A stretch of DNA of 64,000 nucleotides, taken from assembly GCF_003350405.1 (NCBI RefSeq), contig NZ_QQAW01000002.1:615789-679788 (forward strand). Reading direction: 5' to 3'. The position numbers were made by a program, and so were the translations under genes. Numbering within the stretch: position 1 is the stretch's first letter; each line of letters begins with the position of its first letter. Under the pieces are notes generated by a model, which had not been told where the DNA came from, did not search any database, and saw only the letters and a list, made by a program, of their open reading frames with translations. Positions 1-9,400 of the stretch are shown here, piece after piece. This stretch comes from Gluconacetobacter liquefaciens (GTDB lineage: Bacteria > Pseudomonadota > Alphaproteobacteria > Acetobacterales > Acetobacteraceae).

Positions 1-481
1 ATTTTGTTATATTTCTGTGACGGACATGAGTGGCGGGCCATTCGGCATCGACATTACTTGAGTAAATAATGACGTATTTTTTTGAGTGATGGAAAAGATC
101 GTTCATGTATTTTTTAAAAATATCGTCTTCCACGAGATGAAAAATTACATCCAAAGACAGGACGAGGTCCGCGTATGTATTTTTGTCGATTGTGCCGGAT
201 TTCAGGAACGTATAGTTCCCCGATGGAAACTTTTTTCTGCAATTATTTATGGTGGTTTCAGAGACGTCCACGCCAATGTAGGAGGCGACGGGTGTCATGA
301 GGCTTAATTGATTCCCGTCGCCGCATCCCAATTCCAGGATGGATGAGATACGATTGAAAGCGATGAAAGCGTTCAGGATATCAGCCTTATAGCTCGCCAA
401 GCGACCATATGATCCGGCGCCGGAATTTCCATTTTCACTGTATCGCTGTTCCCAATAGGCTTTCGATGAAAACGAATTCAC
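1..481 (-). CDS. Class I SAM-dependent methyltransferase, partial (C terminus beyond window start)
   Basis: About 160 residues are readable on the minus strand, running off the window at position 1 with no stop. The frame opens downstream of an in-frame TGA. The likely start is GTG at 481, preceded by AAGGGA about 8 nt upstream. Near the N terminus it reads YWEQRYSENGNSGAGSYGRL; then come the SAM-binding motif I, LELGCGDG, and the acidic end of strand 2, YIGVDVS. This is a normal Rossmann methyltransferase core. It is divergent from the methyltransferase at 755 and belongs to the A+T-rich glycan island, so modification of a surface sugar or its precursor is plausible but inferred. The substrate cannot be read from sequence. 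Confidence 0.8.
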   Translation of the reverse strand, partial: MNSFSSKAYWEQRYSENGNSGAGSYGRLASYKADILNAFIAFNRISSILELGCGDGNQLSLMTPVASYIGVDVSETTINNCRKKFPSGNYTFLKSGTIDKNTYADLVLSLDVIFHLVEDDIFKKYMNDLFHHSKKYVIIYSSNVDAEWPATHVRHRNITK

Positions 482-754
482 GCCGGGTATCCCTTGTCTG
501 TCTCTTCATTCGTGCTGCCCCGGAGAGCCAGGCGCAGCCAAACGGCTTTTTGCTCGCGATAGGGCTAGAAGCTCTGGCTGCCAATATATTCCACCTATGG
601 GAAGTGGTCGAGAACCAAGTGGGATCTGGGGCTATTTCAATCGTATATACCAGTGATATGCCTGTGTATGTCGGATGATTGGGAAGTGGAGACACAGTTG
701 CAAGCGACGTGGAGACGTGCGACGAGGGCGAACATATTGTCTGGACATGGCTGA

Positions 755-1486
755 ATGATAAACATCGAGCAGGTCGATCAGCGCTTCCCGAATGACCATA
801 ATCGGCAAGTAGATGCTGAATACTATATCCATCGACACTCAACTGCGTCTCATATCGATTTCCTGGATCTTGGTGCGGGGGACGGTCGATCATATGACGT
901 GGCGCGTCAGGCATTTCCGGACCTGAACTGGATTGGTGTCGATATCGAAAACAGCCCGGAAGTCGCGTCCCGCAGCCGTAGCGACTGCCGTTTCCACACG
1001 TTCGATGGCGTCAATCTGCCTTTTCAGGATAATAGTTTTGACGTGGTTTATTCGCGGCAGGTTTTCGAGCATGTGAGGCATCCCGAGCCGCTATTGCACG
1101 AGGTTGCCCGTGTGCTGAAGCCGGGTGGCGTCTTTGTGGGTTCCGTATCGCAGATGGAACCATTTCATTCATATAGTTTGTGGAATTTTACCTATTATGG
1201 GTTTGCAGTGCTGGCTGACGAGGCCGGTCTGTCATTGAGTGAATTCCGGCCTGGAATCGACGGCGTGACACTGGCGGTCAGGCATTTCGCACTGTTCGGG
1301 CTGGCGCAGGAAATGAGAGCAATCTTTGCGTCCATGTTCGCCGTGGATTCTCCAATCAATGTCCTGATCGGTAACATTGCTTCCGGACGCCGACGCTCAG
1401 TGGCGGAGATCAATCGACTGAAGACGACGTATTGCGGTCATCTGTGTTTCGAATTCCAGAAGCCGTTCGATGGATCTAGTCGTTAA
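755..1486 (+). CDS. Class I SAM-dependent methyltransferase (Methyltransf_11 type)
   Basis: A 243-residue cytoplasmic protein. Residues around 36-60 carry the SAM motif DLGAGDG and the strand-2 acidic motif IGVDIE; the post-motif region FDVVYSRQVFEHV and the later VLKPGG are typical of the Methyltransf_11 family. The start at 755 is the first ATG in frame; the Shine-Dalgarno match is weak. It is the only plus-strand gene in the glycan island, divergent from the methyltransferase ending at 1 and convergent with the glycosyltransferase at 1629, with a good terminator between. Transfer of a methyl group to a sugar or lipid-linked intermediate is an inference from context. Confidence 0.85.
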   Translation: MINIEQVDQRFPNDHNRQVDAEYYIHRHSTASHIDFLDLGAGDGRSYDVARQAFPDLNWIGVDIENSPEVASRSRSDCRFHTFDGVNLPFQDNSFDVVYSRQVFEHVRHPEPLLHEVARVLKPGGVFVGSVSQMEPFHSYSLWNFTYYGFAVLADEAGLSLSEFRPGIDGVTLAVRHFALFGLAQEMRAIFASMFAVDSPINVLIGNIASGRRRSVAEINRLKTTYCGHLCFEFQKPFDGSSR

Positions 1487-1513
1487 CGGGGCTTTTCGTC
1501 GTATCCTGTTTCT

Positions 1514-1560
1514 GAAGAGGAGGATGACCAGGGAGGACTCTCCTCTTCTGCTTTTCTTTC
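1514..1560 (+). terminator. Rho-independent terminator after the methyltransferase
   Basis: A 9-bp perfect stem (GAAGAGGAG at 1514-1522 pairing with CTCCTCTTC at 1540-1548) is followed by the T-rich stretch TGCTTTTCTTTCC. It lies 28 nt after the stop of the plus-strand methyltransferase. On the opposite strand no U-run follows, so it should act mainly on the plus strand. Confidence 0.65.
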
Positions 1561-1628
1561 CATTCGGGTGCATCCGACCGGCGTGCAATTCATGCGTGCT
1601 TCCGGCGGATGCTGCGCTATAAGTTTTT

Positions 1629-3905
1629 CTACGCCATCACTGTGATCGTATCCTGTATTTTTTGCCGATATTCCGGTTTTGCCAAGCGCATGGCGGCTTT
1701 GAATATGTCGCGCTTCCGTTCGCGTGGGGTTCGTTGGAGTGCTTCGTCCAGATCGTAAGAGAGGTTTGTTCGGCAAACTGCCGTGACCTGATTCAGAAAA
1801 CCAATCGGTCCAAGCCGGTCTAGGTAGAAGGGCAAGCTGACTTCATTGATCTGCGGATCATAAACGACCGATGGTAAATCGTTCAGAATGGTGCGGCGAG
1901 ACATGAACGAGGAGAAGTTCATTCCTAGATTGAGGGAAGGCGGAGAGAGGACGAAGTTGCCGTCAGGTCGTGAATTGAATCCATGCGGTTGTTCAGGAAG
2001 GCGGAGAGCAGCCGGTACACTCTCTGACGGTTCGATGCGCGAGAAAATCATGGAGGCGGTGGGAGTTCTTATCAGGCATTCAAGCTGTTTTGCATTTTTT
2101 TCCGGGTCTGCCCAAGTGTCGCCGCCCTTGAGAACTGATATGAAATTGGCTGCGGCATTCTGAATTGCATATCGGTAATTCTCGGAGAAGCCGACAGATT
2201 GCGTGCGGCCGACATTCCGGATGATCAAGGGATATTTCTCGGCGTAATACGCTACGATCTGTGCGGTGCCGTCGATAGAGCCGTCGTCTGACAGAATGAT
2301 CTCGTGTTCAAAATTACCCCGTTGTCCGAGTGCGCTTTCGATCGCCTGCGCTATGTGGTCGCGATTGTTTCTGCTGAGAATGAGAGTGGACACAGTTTCA
2401 CGCGGGCCATATTTGGAATGTACGCGTACCTTTGCCCGTGTCAGCGATTCCTTGACCGTTATTCTGCTTACGTCGTTCGGATCGTCGTGGTAGTCGAGGA
2501 AGACTCTGGGAACAAATATGGGTTCCTTTTCCTGCGTGTATCGTATGATCAGGTCCCAATCTACCAATCGACGCAGATCGGGGTCGAAGCCTCCCCATTT
2601 TGAGACGAGGGAGCGTCGATGGACGAAAACGCCGATATCGATAAAATTCTGATGTAGAAGAGCATTCCTGTTAAAGGGACTGCCTATCGCGATACCGCGT
2701 TCGCCGACGAATATCTTTCCGTAGAATGCGTCGGCCGTCCTGTTCTGTGTGATCGTATTGGCGATCATGGACAGAAAATAAGGACGCAATATGTTGTCGC
2801 TGTCCACATAACCGATCCATGGGTTGCACGCCAAGGCGATACCAAGATTGCGAGCATTCGATACCCCGATATTTTCAGGAGATCGAATGTATTTTATGCG
2901 GCCTGTGGCGATTTCTGTTTGAAAAGTCTGCTCGATTGTAAATTGTGTATTATCGGTTGACCCGTCATCCACGATGATGAGTTCGAAATTTTCATGGTTT
3001 TGAGCCAGTGCCGCCCTGATGGCAGCCGTAATAGAGGATGCACGATTATAGGTGGCCATGATGAGGGAAAAGGCAATGTCCGTAGCGTCTTCGAACTGTT
3101 TGATTTCAACGTCGAAACTGGCGAGTTCGTAAACTGCTGGTGCGTGTCGTCTGAGCCAGGCGAGAAGGCGGTTCTGACCGTCCATATTGAGGTGGGGAAC
3201 GGTCAGTGCAGTGATATTGACCAGCGGAAGGCCCTGCTGGAGAAGGTAAAGGGGAGAAAAAATGATATTGGAGTAGGCGGGATCTGACGGATGGGCGGCA
3301 GCCAGCCGGTTTTCGATGAAGACACCGGAGAGAAATCCGGCGTCGCATAATGTTCTTGTCAGGCCAAGTTCATATTGGTGAATGACTTGCGATATTTCTG
3401 TGTGACTGGTGATCTTTGAAATGAATTTATTAAAAACTTCCGAAATAAAGACATTCCTGCTTATATTCAGAAAATAAGTTTGTACATGGTAGGAGTGCTC
3501 TCTGCTATCGGTCGCTCCCCAGAAATCCAGTTGCCGTGCGTCCATGATTTCGAACATCGGCAAGAACGATCCGACCGGCCCCAGGAAGGTGTCGTTGCAG
3601 AGGATCAGACTCTCCGCCGTATCAAGAAGGCCGTTGTCGAATGCCCACAGGGTGCCACGTTTATAGCATCCGTAATGGTATTCATCGTGCGGCTCGGCGA
3701 TGACGTGAAGGGCATAAGGGGCGAGCGCGTCATACTGATCGGGTGCGAGAGTGCCGTTGCAGACGACGATAATGCTGTCGCTGACTGCCCGGAGACCTTC
3801 GAGATAGGGAAGGGTCTGTGACAGCAATTGTCCATCGGAGACGGATGCCGAGAAAACGGAGACTCTTCTGACTGACGACCGCATGTTCAAGTAGGAATGC
3901 TCCAT
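1629..3905 (-). CDS. RgpF-like rhamnan-synthesis domain fused to two GT2 glycosyltransferase domains
   Basis: About 758 residues in three modules. Residues ~10-265 resemble rhamnan synthesis protein F (a GT domain with CYKRGTLWAFDNGLL and LILCNDTFLGPVGS). Residues ~275-500 are a GT-A glycosyltransferase family 2 domain with FSLIMATYNR, LIIVDDGSTDNT and the YVDSDN metal-binding region. Residues ~500-640 are a second GT2-like fold (STLILSRNNR, IILSDDGSIDGT) in which the DXD site reads LKGGDTW, so its activity is less certain. It probably assembles a rhamnose-containing surface polysaccharide from nucleotide-sugar donors at the inner face of the membrane. Start chosen at ATG 3905; GTG 3911 and an ATG nearer MRSS are alternatives. 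It is last in a minus-strand series from 9615. Confidence 0.85.
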   Translation of the reverse strand: MEHSYLNMRSSVRRVSVFSASVSDGQLLSQTLPYLEGLRAVSDSIIVVCNGTLAPDQYDALAPYALHVIAEPHDEYHYGCYKRGTLWAFDNGLLDTAESLILCNDTFLGPVGSFLPMFEIMDARQLDFWGATDSREHSYHVQTYFLNISRNVFISEVFNKFISKITSHTEISQVIHQYELGLTRTLCDAGFLSGVFIENRLAAAHPSDPAYSNIIFSPLYLLQQGLPLVNITALTVPHLNMDGQNRLLAWLRRHAPAVYELASFDVEIKQFEDATDIAFSLIMATYNRASSITAAIRAALAQNHENFELIIVDDGSTDNTQFTIEQTFQTEIATGRIKYIRSPENIGVSNARNLGIALACNPWIGYVDSDNILRPYFLSMIANTITQNRTADAFYGKIFVGERGIAIGSPFNRNALLHQNFIDIGVFVHRRSLVSKWGGFDPDLRRLVDWDLIIRYTQEKEPIFVPRVFLDYHDDPNDVSRITVKESLTRAKVRVHSKYGPRETVSTLILSRNNRDHIAQAIESALGQRGNFEHEIILSDDGSIDGTAQIVAYYAEKYPLIIRNVGRTQSVGFSENYRYAIQNAAANFISVLKGGDTWADPEKNAKQLECLIRTPTASMIFSRIEPSESVPAALRLPEQPHGFNSRPDGNFVLSPPSLNLGMNFSSFMSRRTILNDLPSVVYDPQINEVSLPFYLDRLGPIGFLNQVTAVCRTNLSYDLDEALQRTPRERKRDIFKAAMRLAKPEYRQKIQDTITVMA

Positions 3906-4090
3906 TTCCACTTTTTATTCTCTTTCAGAATAGAAGGATATTGCGATGGTGCGTGAGAGGCCGTGATGGCGGGCTGGGCCGGTCCACTGCCGAGGCAGCG
4001 CACGTTATCATGATCGGCTGACATACTCTGCGTGAGGCCCTGTTACCGGAAGGAAAGGGGCGGCCCGTCGTGAGAGGGTGTTTTCGGAAG

Positions 4091-4117
4091 GGCTCTGGGG
4101 CTGGATGGGCCAGAGCC
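4091..4117. other. Hairpin adjoining structured repeat copy 1
   Basis: GGCTCTGG at 4091-4098 and CCAGAGCC at 4110-4117 form a perfect 8-bp stem around an 11-nt loop. It ends 1 nt before the outer arm of repeat copy 1. A comparable 13-bp hairpin precedes copy 3 at 48042-48073. No U-run follows, so a simple terminator is unlikely. Confidence 0.55.
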
Positions 4118-4118
4118 G

Positions 4119-4297
4119 GTTTGGCAATTGTGGGCTGGTGAGCGAGAGCGGCCCAAAGGGGCCGCGCCCGGGCTGTGTTTCCGAGCATCGGAGCGGAGCG
4201 GCCTTGATGGCCGTCCGTCGCGAAGCACAGGAAAAACGCGTCGGACTGCGGCCAGCGCGCATTGCCAAACAGGTTTTCAGAAAGTCTGCGGGAGCCG
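4119..4297 (-). repeat. Structured intergenic repeat, copy 1
   Basis: The outer arms GTTTGGCAAT (4119-4128) and ATTGCCAAAC (4261-4270) are perfectly complementary and enclose ~132 nt with further hairpins, including CGGCCC/GGGCCG. A conserved core, GTGTTTCCGAGCATCGGAGC, is shared with copy 2 (29873-30033, inverted) and in diverged form with copy 3 (48078-48243). A conserved tail containing CAGGTTTTCAG extends to about 4297. The minus-strand gene 4277-5053 reads into this tail, and its TGA stop is formed by it. It fills most of the gap 3906-4276. Confidence 0.75.
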
Positions 4298-5053
4298 GCG
4301 GGGGGAGGCATCAGTGCCGATGGATATGAAGGGTCTCCCAAAAAAATGGAGCCAAAGACGTTCCATGATATGGCCTGCCATCTGATTCGTGCGCACTTCG
4401 TGAAGGGCCCGGAGGAATATATCGTTGGAAATATGACTGACTACGCTATTTCTGACACCGAAAATGGCGGCATAGGGGAATTCTCCTAACGTTGCTTGCG
4501 CAGCCTTGTGCCGGGCTGCCTCGTAGCCAATGCGTCCGAAGAAGTCTGCGGCGATGTTCGTTCCGTTTTCGACCCCATAGAAGGAGAAATAGAGGCGTGA
4601 TATCAGGAAGGCGCCTTCGTCGAATGAATAGATCGGCCCCCAGTTGTAGAGGGAGAAAATTTCATTGCGCGTCGGCTGCCCGGTTCTTGCAATGTGAGTC
4701 TCTATAAGATGGGCAGGGGGAAAGCCCTGTTTCCACTGTGATGAGTATCCCCACGCATCATCCGCGAACCTATGTGTCAGCAGGCGAAGAAAATCCGGAG
4801 AATGTTCGAAGGGGTCCCCCTGCGAGAACACGGTAAATGAATCCGTTTTCCCCATATTATGTATTATATGAAGAAGATAGGTATCCGATTCACGGCCGAT
4901 ATTCTGGATACGGAAATATCCTTTTAGTTTCGATCTTATATTTGAGATATCAAGCTCATCGCCTTTGTTGTACAAAAAGATATTAAAATCGTCTGGTACG
5001 TTCACGAGCCACGAAACGTCTTCATTATACCGTGCTATGACAAGATCTGGCAC
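4277..5053 (-). CDS. DUF3431-like protein of unknown function
   Basis: 258 residues. The N terminus LVIARYNEDVSWL, followed by FNIFLYNKGDEL, IQNIGRESDTYLLHII and FTVFSQGDPFEHS, matches my memory of the DUF3431 family (proteins with a GT-like beginning found beside glycosyltransferases). No signal peptide or membrane span is visible. The start is GTG at 5053 with AGGGAC about 9 nt upstream. It sits between glycan genes, 101 nt downstream of the gene at 5155, so a role in glycan synthesis is inferred only from position. The last codons overlap the conserved tail of structured repeat copy 1, suggesting that insertion of the repeat may have reset the C terminus. Confidence 0.75.
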   Translation of the reverse strand: MPDLVIARYNEDVSWLVNVPDDFNIFLYNKGDELDISNIRSKLKGYFRIQNIGRESDTYLLHIIHNMGKTDSFTVFSQGDPFEHSPDFLRLLTHRFADDAWGYSSQWKQGFPPAHLIETHIARTGQPTRNEIFSLYNWGPIYSFDEGAFLISRLYFSFYGVENGTNIAADFFGRIGYEAARHKAAQATLGEFPYAAIFGVRNSVVSHISNDIFLRALHEVRTNQMAGHIMERLWLHFFGRPFISIGTDASPRRLPQTF

Positions 5054-5154
5054 TGAATTTGTCCCTGTAATGGTAGGATGTGCGGGTATCGTATTGTTGG
5101 GTCGTTATCGTTGACCCGGATGCGACGACCTGATGGAGGATACGGTGTCCATCC

Positions 5155-6366
5155 TCAATAGGGCTGGGGTTTCACCGCGTAATCCGCCAGTCGTCTGTCG
5201 CAGTTGGAAGAGGTGATCCAGGCATCGAAATTCTTGACCTGCGCCAGATGGGGGTGATTTGCCCATCGACCGTCTGCCACGAAGTGCAGGAGCGGCATGG
5301 CCATCGCGACGGAGGACTGCCCGCATTGATGCCGGGTCTGGGATGCGAACTGGCGGATGCCGAGGCCGATTTCGGCTCGCTGGGCGGACAGGAGGCGGGT
5401 GTCTGCCCGGCCGGGATCAATGATATAGTCCTTGCTGTCTTCGGAAAAGCCGATGACAGGTTTCTGTTCCGTGCAAAACAGGAACTCGATGGCGACGTGG
5501 TTGGCTGCAATGGCCTGCATCAGGCCGCTGCCGATCGTGTCGGCATCGAGGAATGCCTTCATGCGAAGCGTATTGCGTCGCTCTCGGCTTTCCTGACTGT
5601 CGGCAAGGGCAAAGTGGTATCCCATGACATTCAGTGGCATGAAATCGCGCAGGGCCTGTTCGAAGGCGTTCTGTGTCGCGCCATGCCAGTCGATACCGAC
5701 CAGGGCGAGTCGTTGCCCGCCGCCGAGGCCAAGACGATGCATGTAGCGGAAGAGGCCGCGCCGGTTACGGCGGCATACCTTCAGGATTTCCCACCGCCAT
5801 GCGAGGAGAAAATCCGTCAGTCTGGTGGCATCGGACAGAGGAAGGCGTTGCTCCCGGTCGAGCCCCAGATCTTTCATCACAGCATCGGATGGTATGGGGA
5901 TCCCGCTGCGTTCGAGCAGTTCGGCTGTCGAGAGTCCGTTTGATCTGTCCAGAAAGGCCGGCAGATGAATAAAAAATCGTGATTCGTCGATGCCGAGAAC
6001 GTTGGTTGAGTCCATGTTGGAGAGCATGAACAGGACATGCGAAGCTGGAAGGTGACTGCTAGGCGGTAGTGCCGCGCCGGGGCTGTTCAGGCGTCTGCCC
6101 TGCATCAGCGTCTGTAATATATGCCCTGCGTCACCGACGAACAGGATATGGTCGATTCCGTCCTGTCGGGATTGTTCGATAATCCAGTCGAGAAAGCCGA
6201 CTGCTGCGGGCCCTGCATTTCGGAAAGCCAGTTCGGCCAGACTGCCTGCCCCGATCGTGGTGTCGGAGACAGCGTTGAATGGGGGTACCGTCACATCAAG
6301 GAGCGGTAGGGAAGGCAGGTCCGCCGATATGTGTGGGTCCTGATCGTGCATCTTAAAGCGTTCCAT
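5155..6366 (-). CDS. HAD-like protein lacking the nucleophile half, glycan-cluster associated
   Basis: 403 residues. The segment LAELAFRNAGPAAVGFLDWI with DGIDHILFVGDAGHIL, and later LALVGIDWHGATQNAFEQAL, aligns by eye with the middle part of the HAD-like region of the neighbouring 1058-residue protein (ELCRETRLAT..., RIVFSSRDCHLW, ILVDICGSGWSLEKL). The leading FDVFDTL nucleophile motif seen in the neighbour is absent here. It may be a scaffold, a split subunit or a degenerate paralogue. The start at 6366 (MERFK) is uncertain; ATG at MHDQD is an alternative. It lies 72 nt after the HAD-glycosyltransferase gene and was probably co-transcribed with it. Function unknown. Confidence 0.6.
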   Translation of the reverse strand: MERFKMHDQDPHISADLPSLPLLDVTVPPFNAVSDTTIGAGSLAELAFRNAGPAAVGFLDWIIEQSRQDGIDHILFVGDAGHILQTLMQGRRLNSPGAALPPSSHLPASHVLFMLSNMDSTNVLGIDESRFFIHLPAFLDRSNGLSTAELLERSGIPIPSDAVMKDLGLDREQRLPLSDATRLTDFLLAWRWEILKVCRRNRRGLFRYMHRLGLGGGQRLALVGIDWHGATQNAFEQALRDFMPLNVMGYHFALADSQESRERRNTLRMKAFLDADTIGSGLMQAIAANHVAIEFLFCTEQKPVIGFSEDSKDYIIDPGRADTRLLSAQRAEIGLGIRQFASQTRHQCGQSSVAMAMPLLHFVADGRWANHPHLAQVKNFDAWITSSNCDRRLADYAVKPQPY

Positions 6367-6438
6367 TGGTCAGCGGGCCCGGAATGCGGACAGTGGGAGT
6401 TACGCGAAGAGTGGGGATGGGCCGGCGATATGATATTT

Positions 6439-9400
6439 TCATAGTGCAAGCGTAAAATTCGCGTTGTGGGGGTTCAGATTCGGATTGTGGAAGGCGTCAT
6501 GCATGAGCAGGGATGGGTGGCGTGTGTAGAGTCGCTGCCAGTCCTGCGTGACTCTCGCCCTGCGTTCGGCCGTTACGAAATCACTGCCGCGTGACATCGA
6601 TTCGTAATGGAGGAACAGGGCGGATGGACACATCACGTTGTAGAACTGTCTTGAAAGCGCGCGAAAACAGAGTTCGATGTCGTTGTAGGCGACGGGAAAC
6701 GTTTCGTCGAAGCCGCCGACCAGATCGAATTTGCGCCGTTCCATCATCAGGCAGGCGCCGGTTACAGCAGACCAGTCATATTCCAGGAGACCGCGCATGC
6801 CATAGCCTGGAACATATTTCGGCTGACGAATGAAGGCATGCTCCGGAGCCTGGGAAAGATTGACGACACCGGTGTGCTGGATGAATTGTTCGCCAGGGTA
6901 GAGCAGTTTGGCCCCGACCGCTCCGACGTGGGGTAACTGCGCATAACCGATCATACGTGTCAGGGCATCGGGCGTCAGCAACTCGGTATCGTCATTCAGA
7001 TGCAGCAGGATGTCGCCCCGCGATGACCGGACGCCAATATTATTCAATTCGGAATAATTGAAGGGAGCATCGTGCCGGATGACCTGTACGGCATCGCGGT
7101 TATTGAGTTCATTTAGTATAGATAAGGTATCAGGTTGGTCTGATCCATTATCGAGAATTATGAATTCCACCTGTTTCCATTGGCTTCGCAGATAAAATGA
7201 GTCGACGCATCTGAGAAGAATCTGGCCATTATTGCGGCTTGGGATAATGATAGAAACCAGTGGGTCGCCCTGAACGGCGTATGACACGCGATGGAAGCCG
7301 GGAGCATGTTCGACGGGTTCGAGAGTGCCGATCTGTCCGCGCCGGCGCAGGGCTGCGGTGCGGACGTTGATGCCGCAGGCGATGATTTCTGACGCATGCG
7401 GAGATTGTGTGCTGGCGACTGGCATGTCTTGCCGGCTGTGGTACAATACGTCCGGGACATGAGTGATACGGGATGTATGCTCGGTTATGCGCAGTACGAG
7501 GTCCCAGATATGGGAGCCGTCATATTCCGTGCGAAGGTTGCCGATCGAGTCGAGAAGCTGCCGATTTACGCAGCAGGTATTGCCTGTGTACATTAGGCTC
7601 ATGCAGGTATCGGGGGACCAGTCGGGCTTGAAGGACGGGTGGAGGTGGTTTCCTGCCGCATCCACCCTATCTTCGTCACTGTAAAGGTAGTCGGCGTTTG
7701 TACTGGCGATGGCTTGGGCGAGTGCATAGAGGCAGTTATCGGCCAGTTCGTCACCATGACCGAGGAAGAGGACATACTCGCCTGTCGCTTGCGTCAGGCC
7801 CGTATTCGTGGCCTCCGATATGCCTATACCGGAGGTCCGCACGATCGTGACCCGCTGGTCCTCGATCTCGTTCAGGAAACGCCGGGTTTCTTCGCTTGTG
7901 CTGCCGTTATCGACCAGAATGACTTGCCAATGTGGAAACCACTGCCGCTGGACCGATGCGAGCATCCGGCCGACCAGGTGGGGAGGCGTATTGTATATCG
8001 GCACGATGACTGAAAAGCGGATGCCGGCCAAGCGTGCGATGACCTCGGCACTTTCACGGGGAGGGGCCTTGGGTACGTAGACATATCCGGCGGAGGTGGT
8101 ACGAATACTGTATAGGCCTTGCTCGATCTGGGCATCCACCTTGCCGATGACGTCAGGCTTGTAATTCAGATATCGGCTGATAGCCGAGTCGGCGATGATT
8201 TTTTCGACTTCCTCGGTTTCCCGGAAGAAATTCTGCCCGTACAGATCGAGCATGAATGTGTTCTTTGAAAGAAGGGCATAAAATATACTGACAAGCTTTT
8301 CGCATATCGTCATATCTGCTTCCAGAATGGGCTGAAGGTCGTAGTGCTTCATTCTGGAGACACAGGCATCGAATGCCTGCTTCTGAGTGGTGACGTAGCG
8401 CATTTCGTCTTCCGAGCGCGTTTCGTCAAAGAAGATCGGGCAAGGGGTGCCGTTGACGATTCTGATATCCTTGACCATTCCATGATCGGTGAAATTCACC
8501 ATCTCAAGAAAATAGCTTTTGTACACCTCGATGCCTTCGTCCAATATCGCATGGAACGTGCATTTGCCGTGAGTCTTGATCCCCATGTGCCCCCGGTCCT
8601 TGGGGAGCTTATGTATGAAGAAGGCATCTATTCTGGCGACGTCTATGTTGTCGCAGAGTTTTTCCAGAGACCAGCCGCTTCCGCAGATGTCGACCAGGAT
8701 CGCGTCATCTGTCAAAAATTCTTTCGTATAGGCTATGTAGTCATCCGCGCAGAAGACTTTCGCGTAGCGACTTGTGTAATAGTAAGAGCATGTGAATTCG
8801 CCGGGATACATGGCTTCGAAGAGCCCGATCCAGAGGTGACAGTCCCGACTTGAAAAGACGATCCGCTTCTTGTTCAGTTTTTTTGCGAGTCTGTACAGAG
8901 AGATACTGGAAAAGAATAATATTGGAAAGTTGAAGCTGATTTGGTTGATCTGAGCTTTTCGTTCATTGGCATCTGTCGACCAGGTTGCGAGGCGCGTTTC
9001 CCGGCAGAGTTCACCGAAGGCGGTGAAGGCAATGTCGAAAAAGATCTTTTCCGGGGGACTGATCTGGTGACTGTTCGTGATTTCGGATGGAATGCCAGCT
9101 TCCGCTGCCCGGAACACATCGGCATGCGCGTTGTCACCGATATGCTTTTTGACCGAAAAATTCGAAAGAATGTCTTTCCAAATATAGCCGTGATGTTTTC
9201 CGTAATTTGTGACGATCAGGCCGACTTCTTTCTTCAAGCCGGCACGGCTGAGCAGAGAATGAATATATTTTTCCGGAAGATACATGTCTGATATCAATAT
9301 ATCTCCGTTGGAGACCTTTGATATGTTTTCCGCGATCGGAATGATATTTTCCAGCTCAGTCTCGATTTCGGTCCTTTTTATGAATTCAATATACTCGTCG

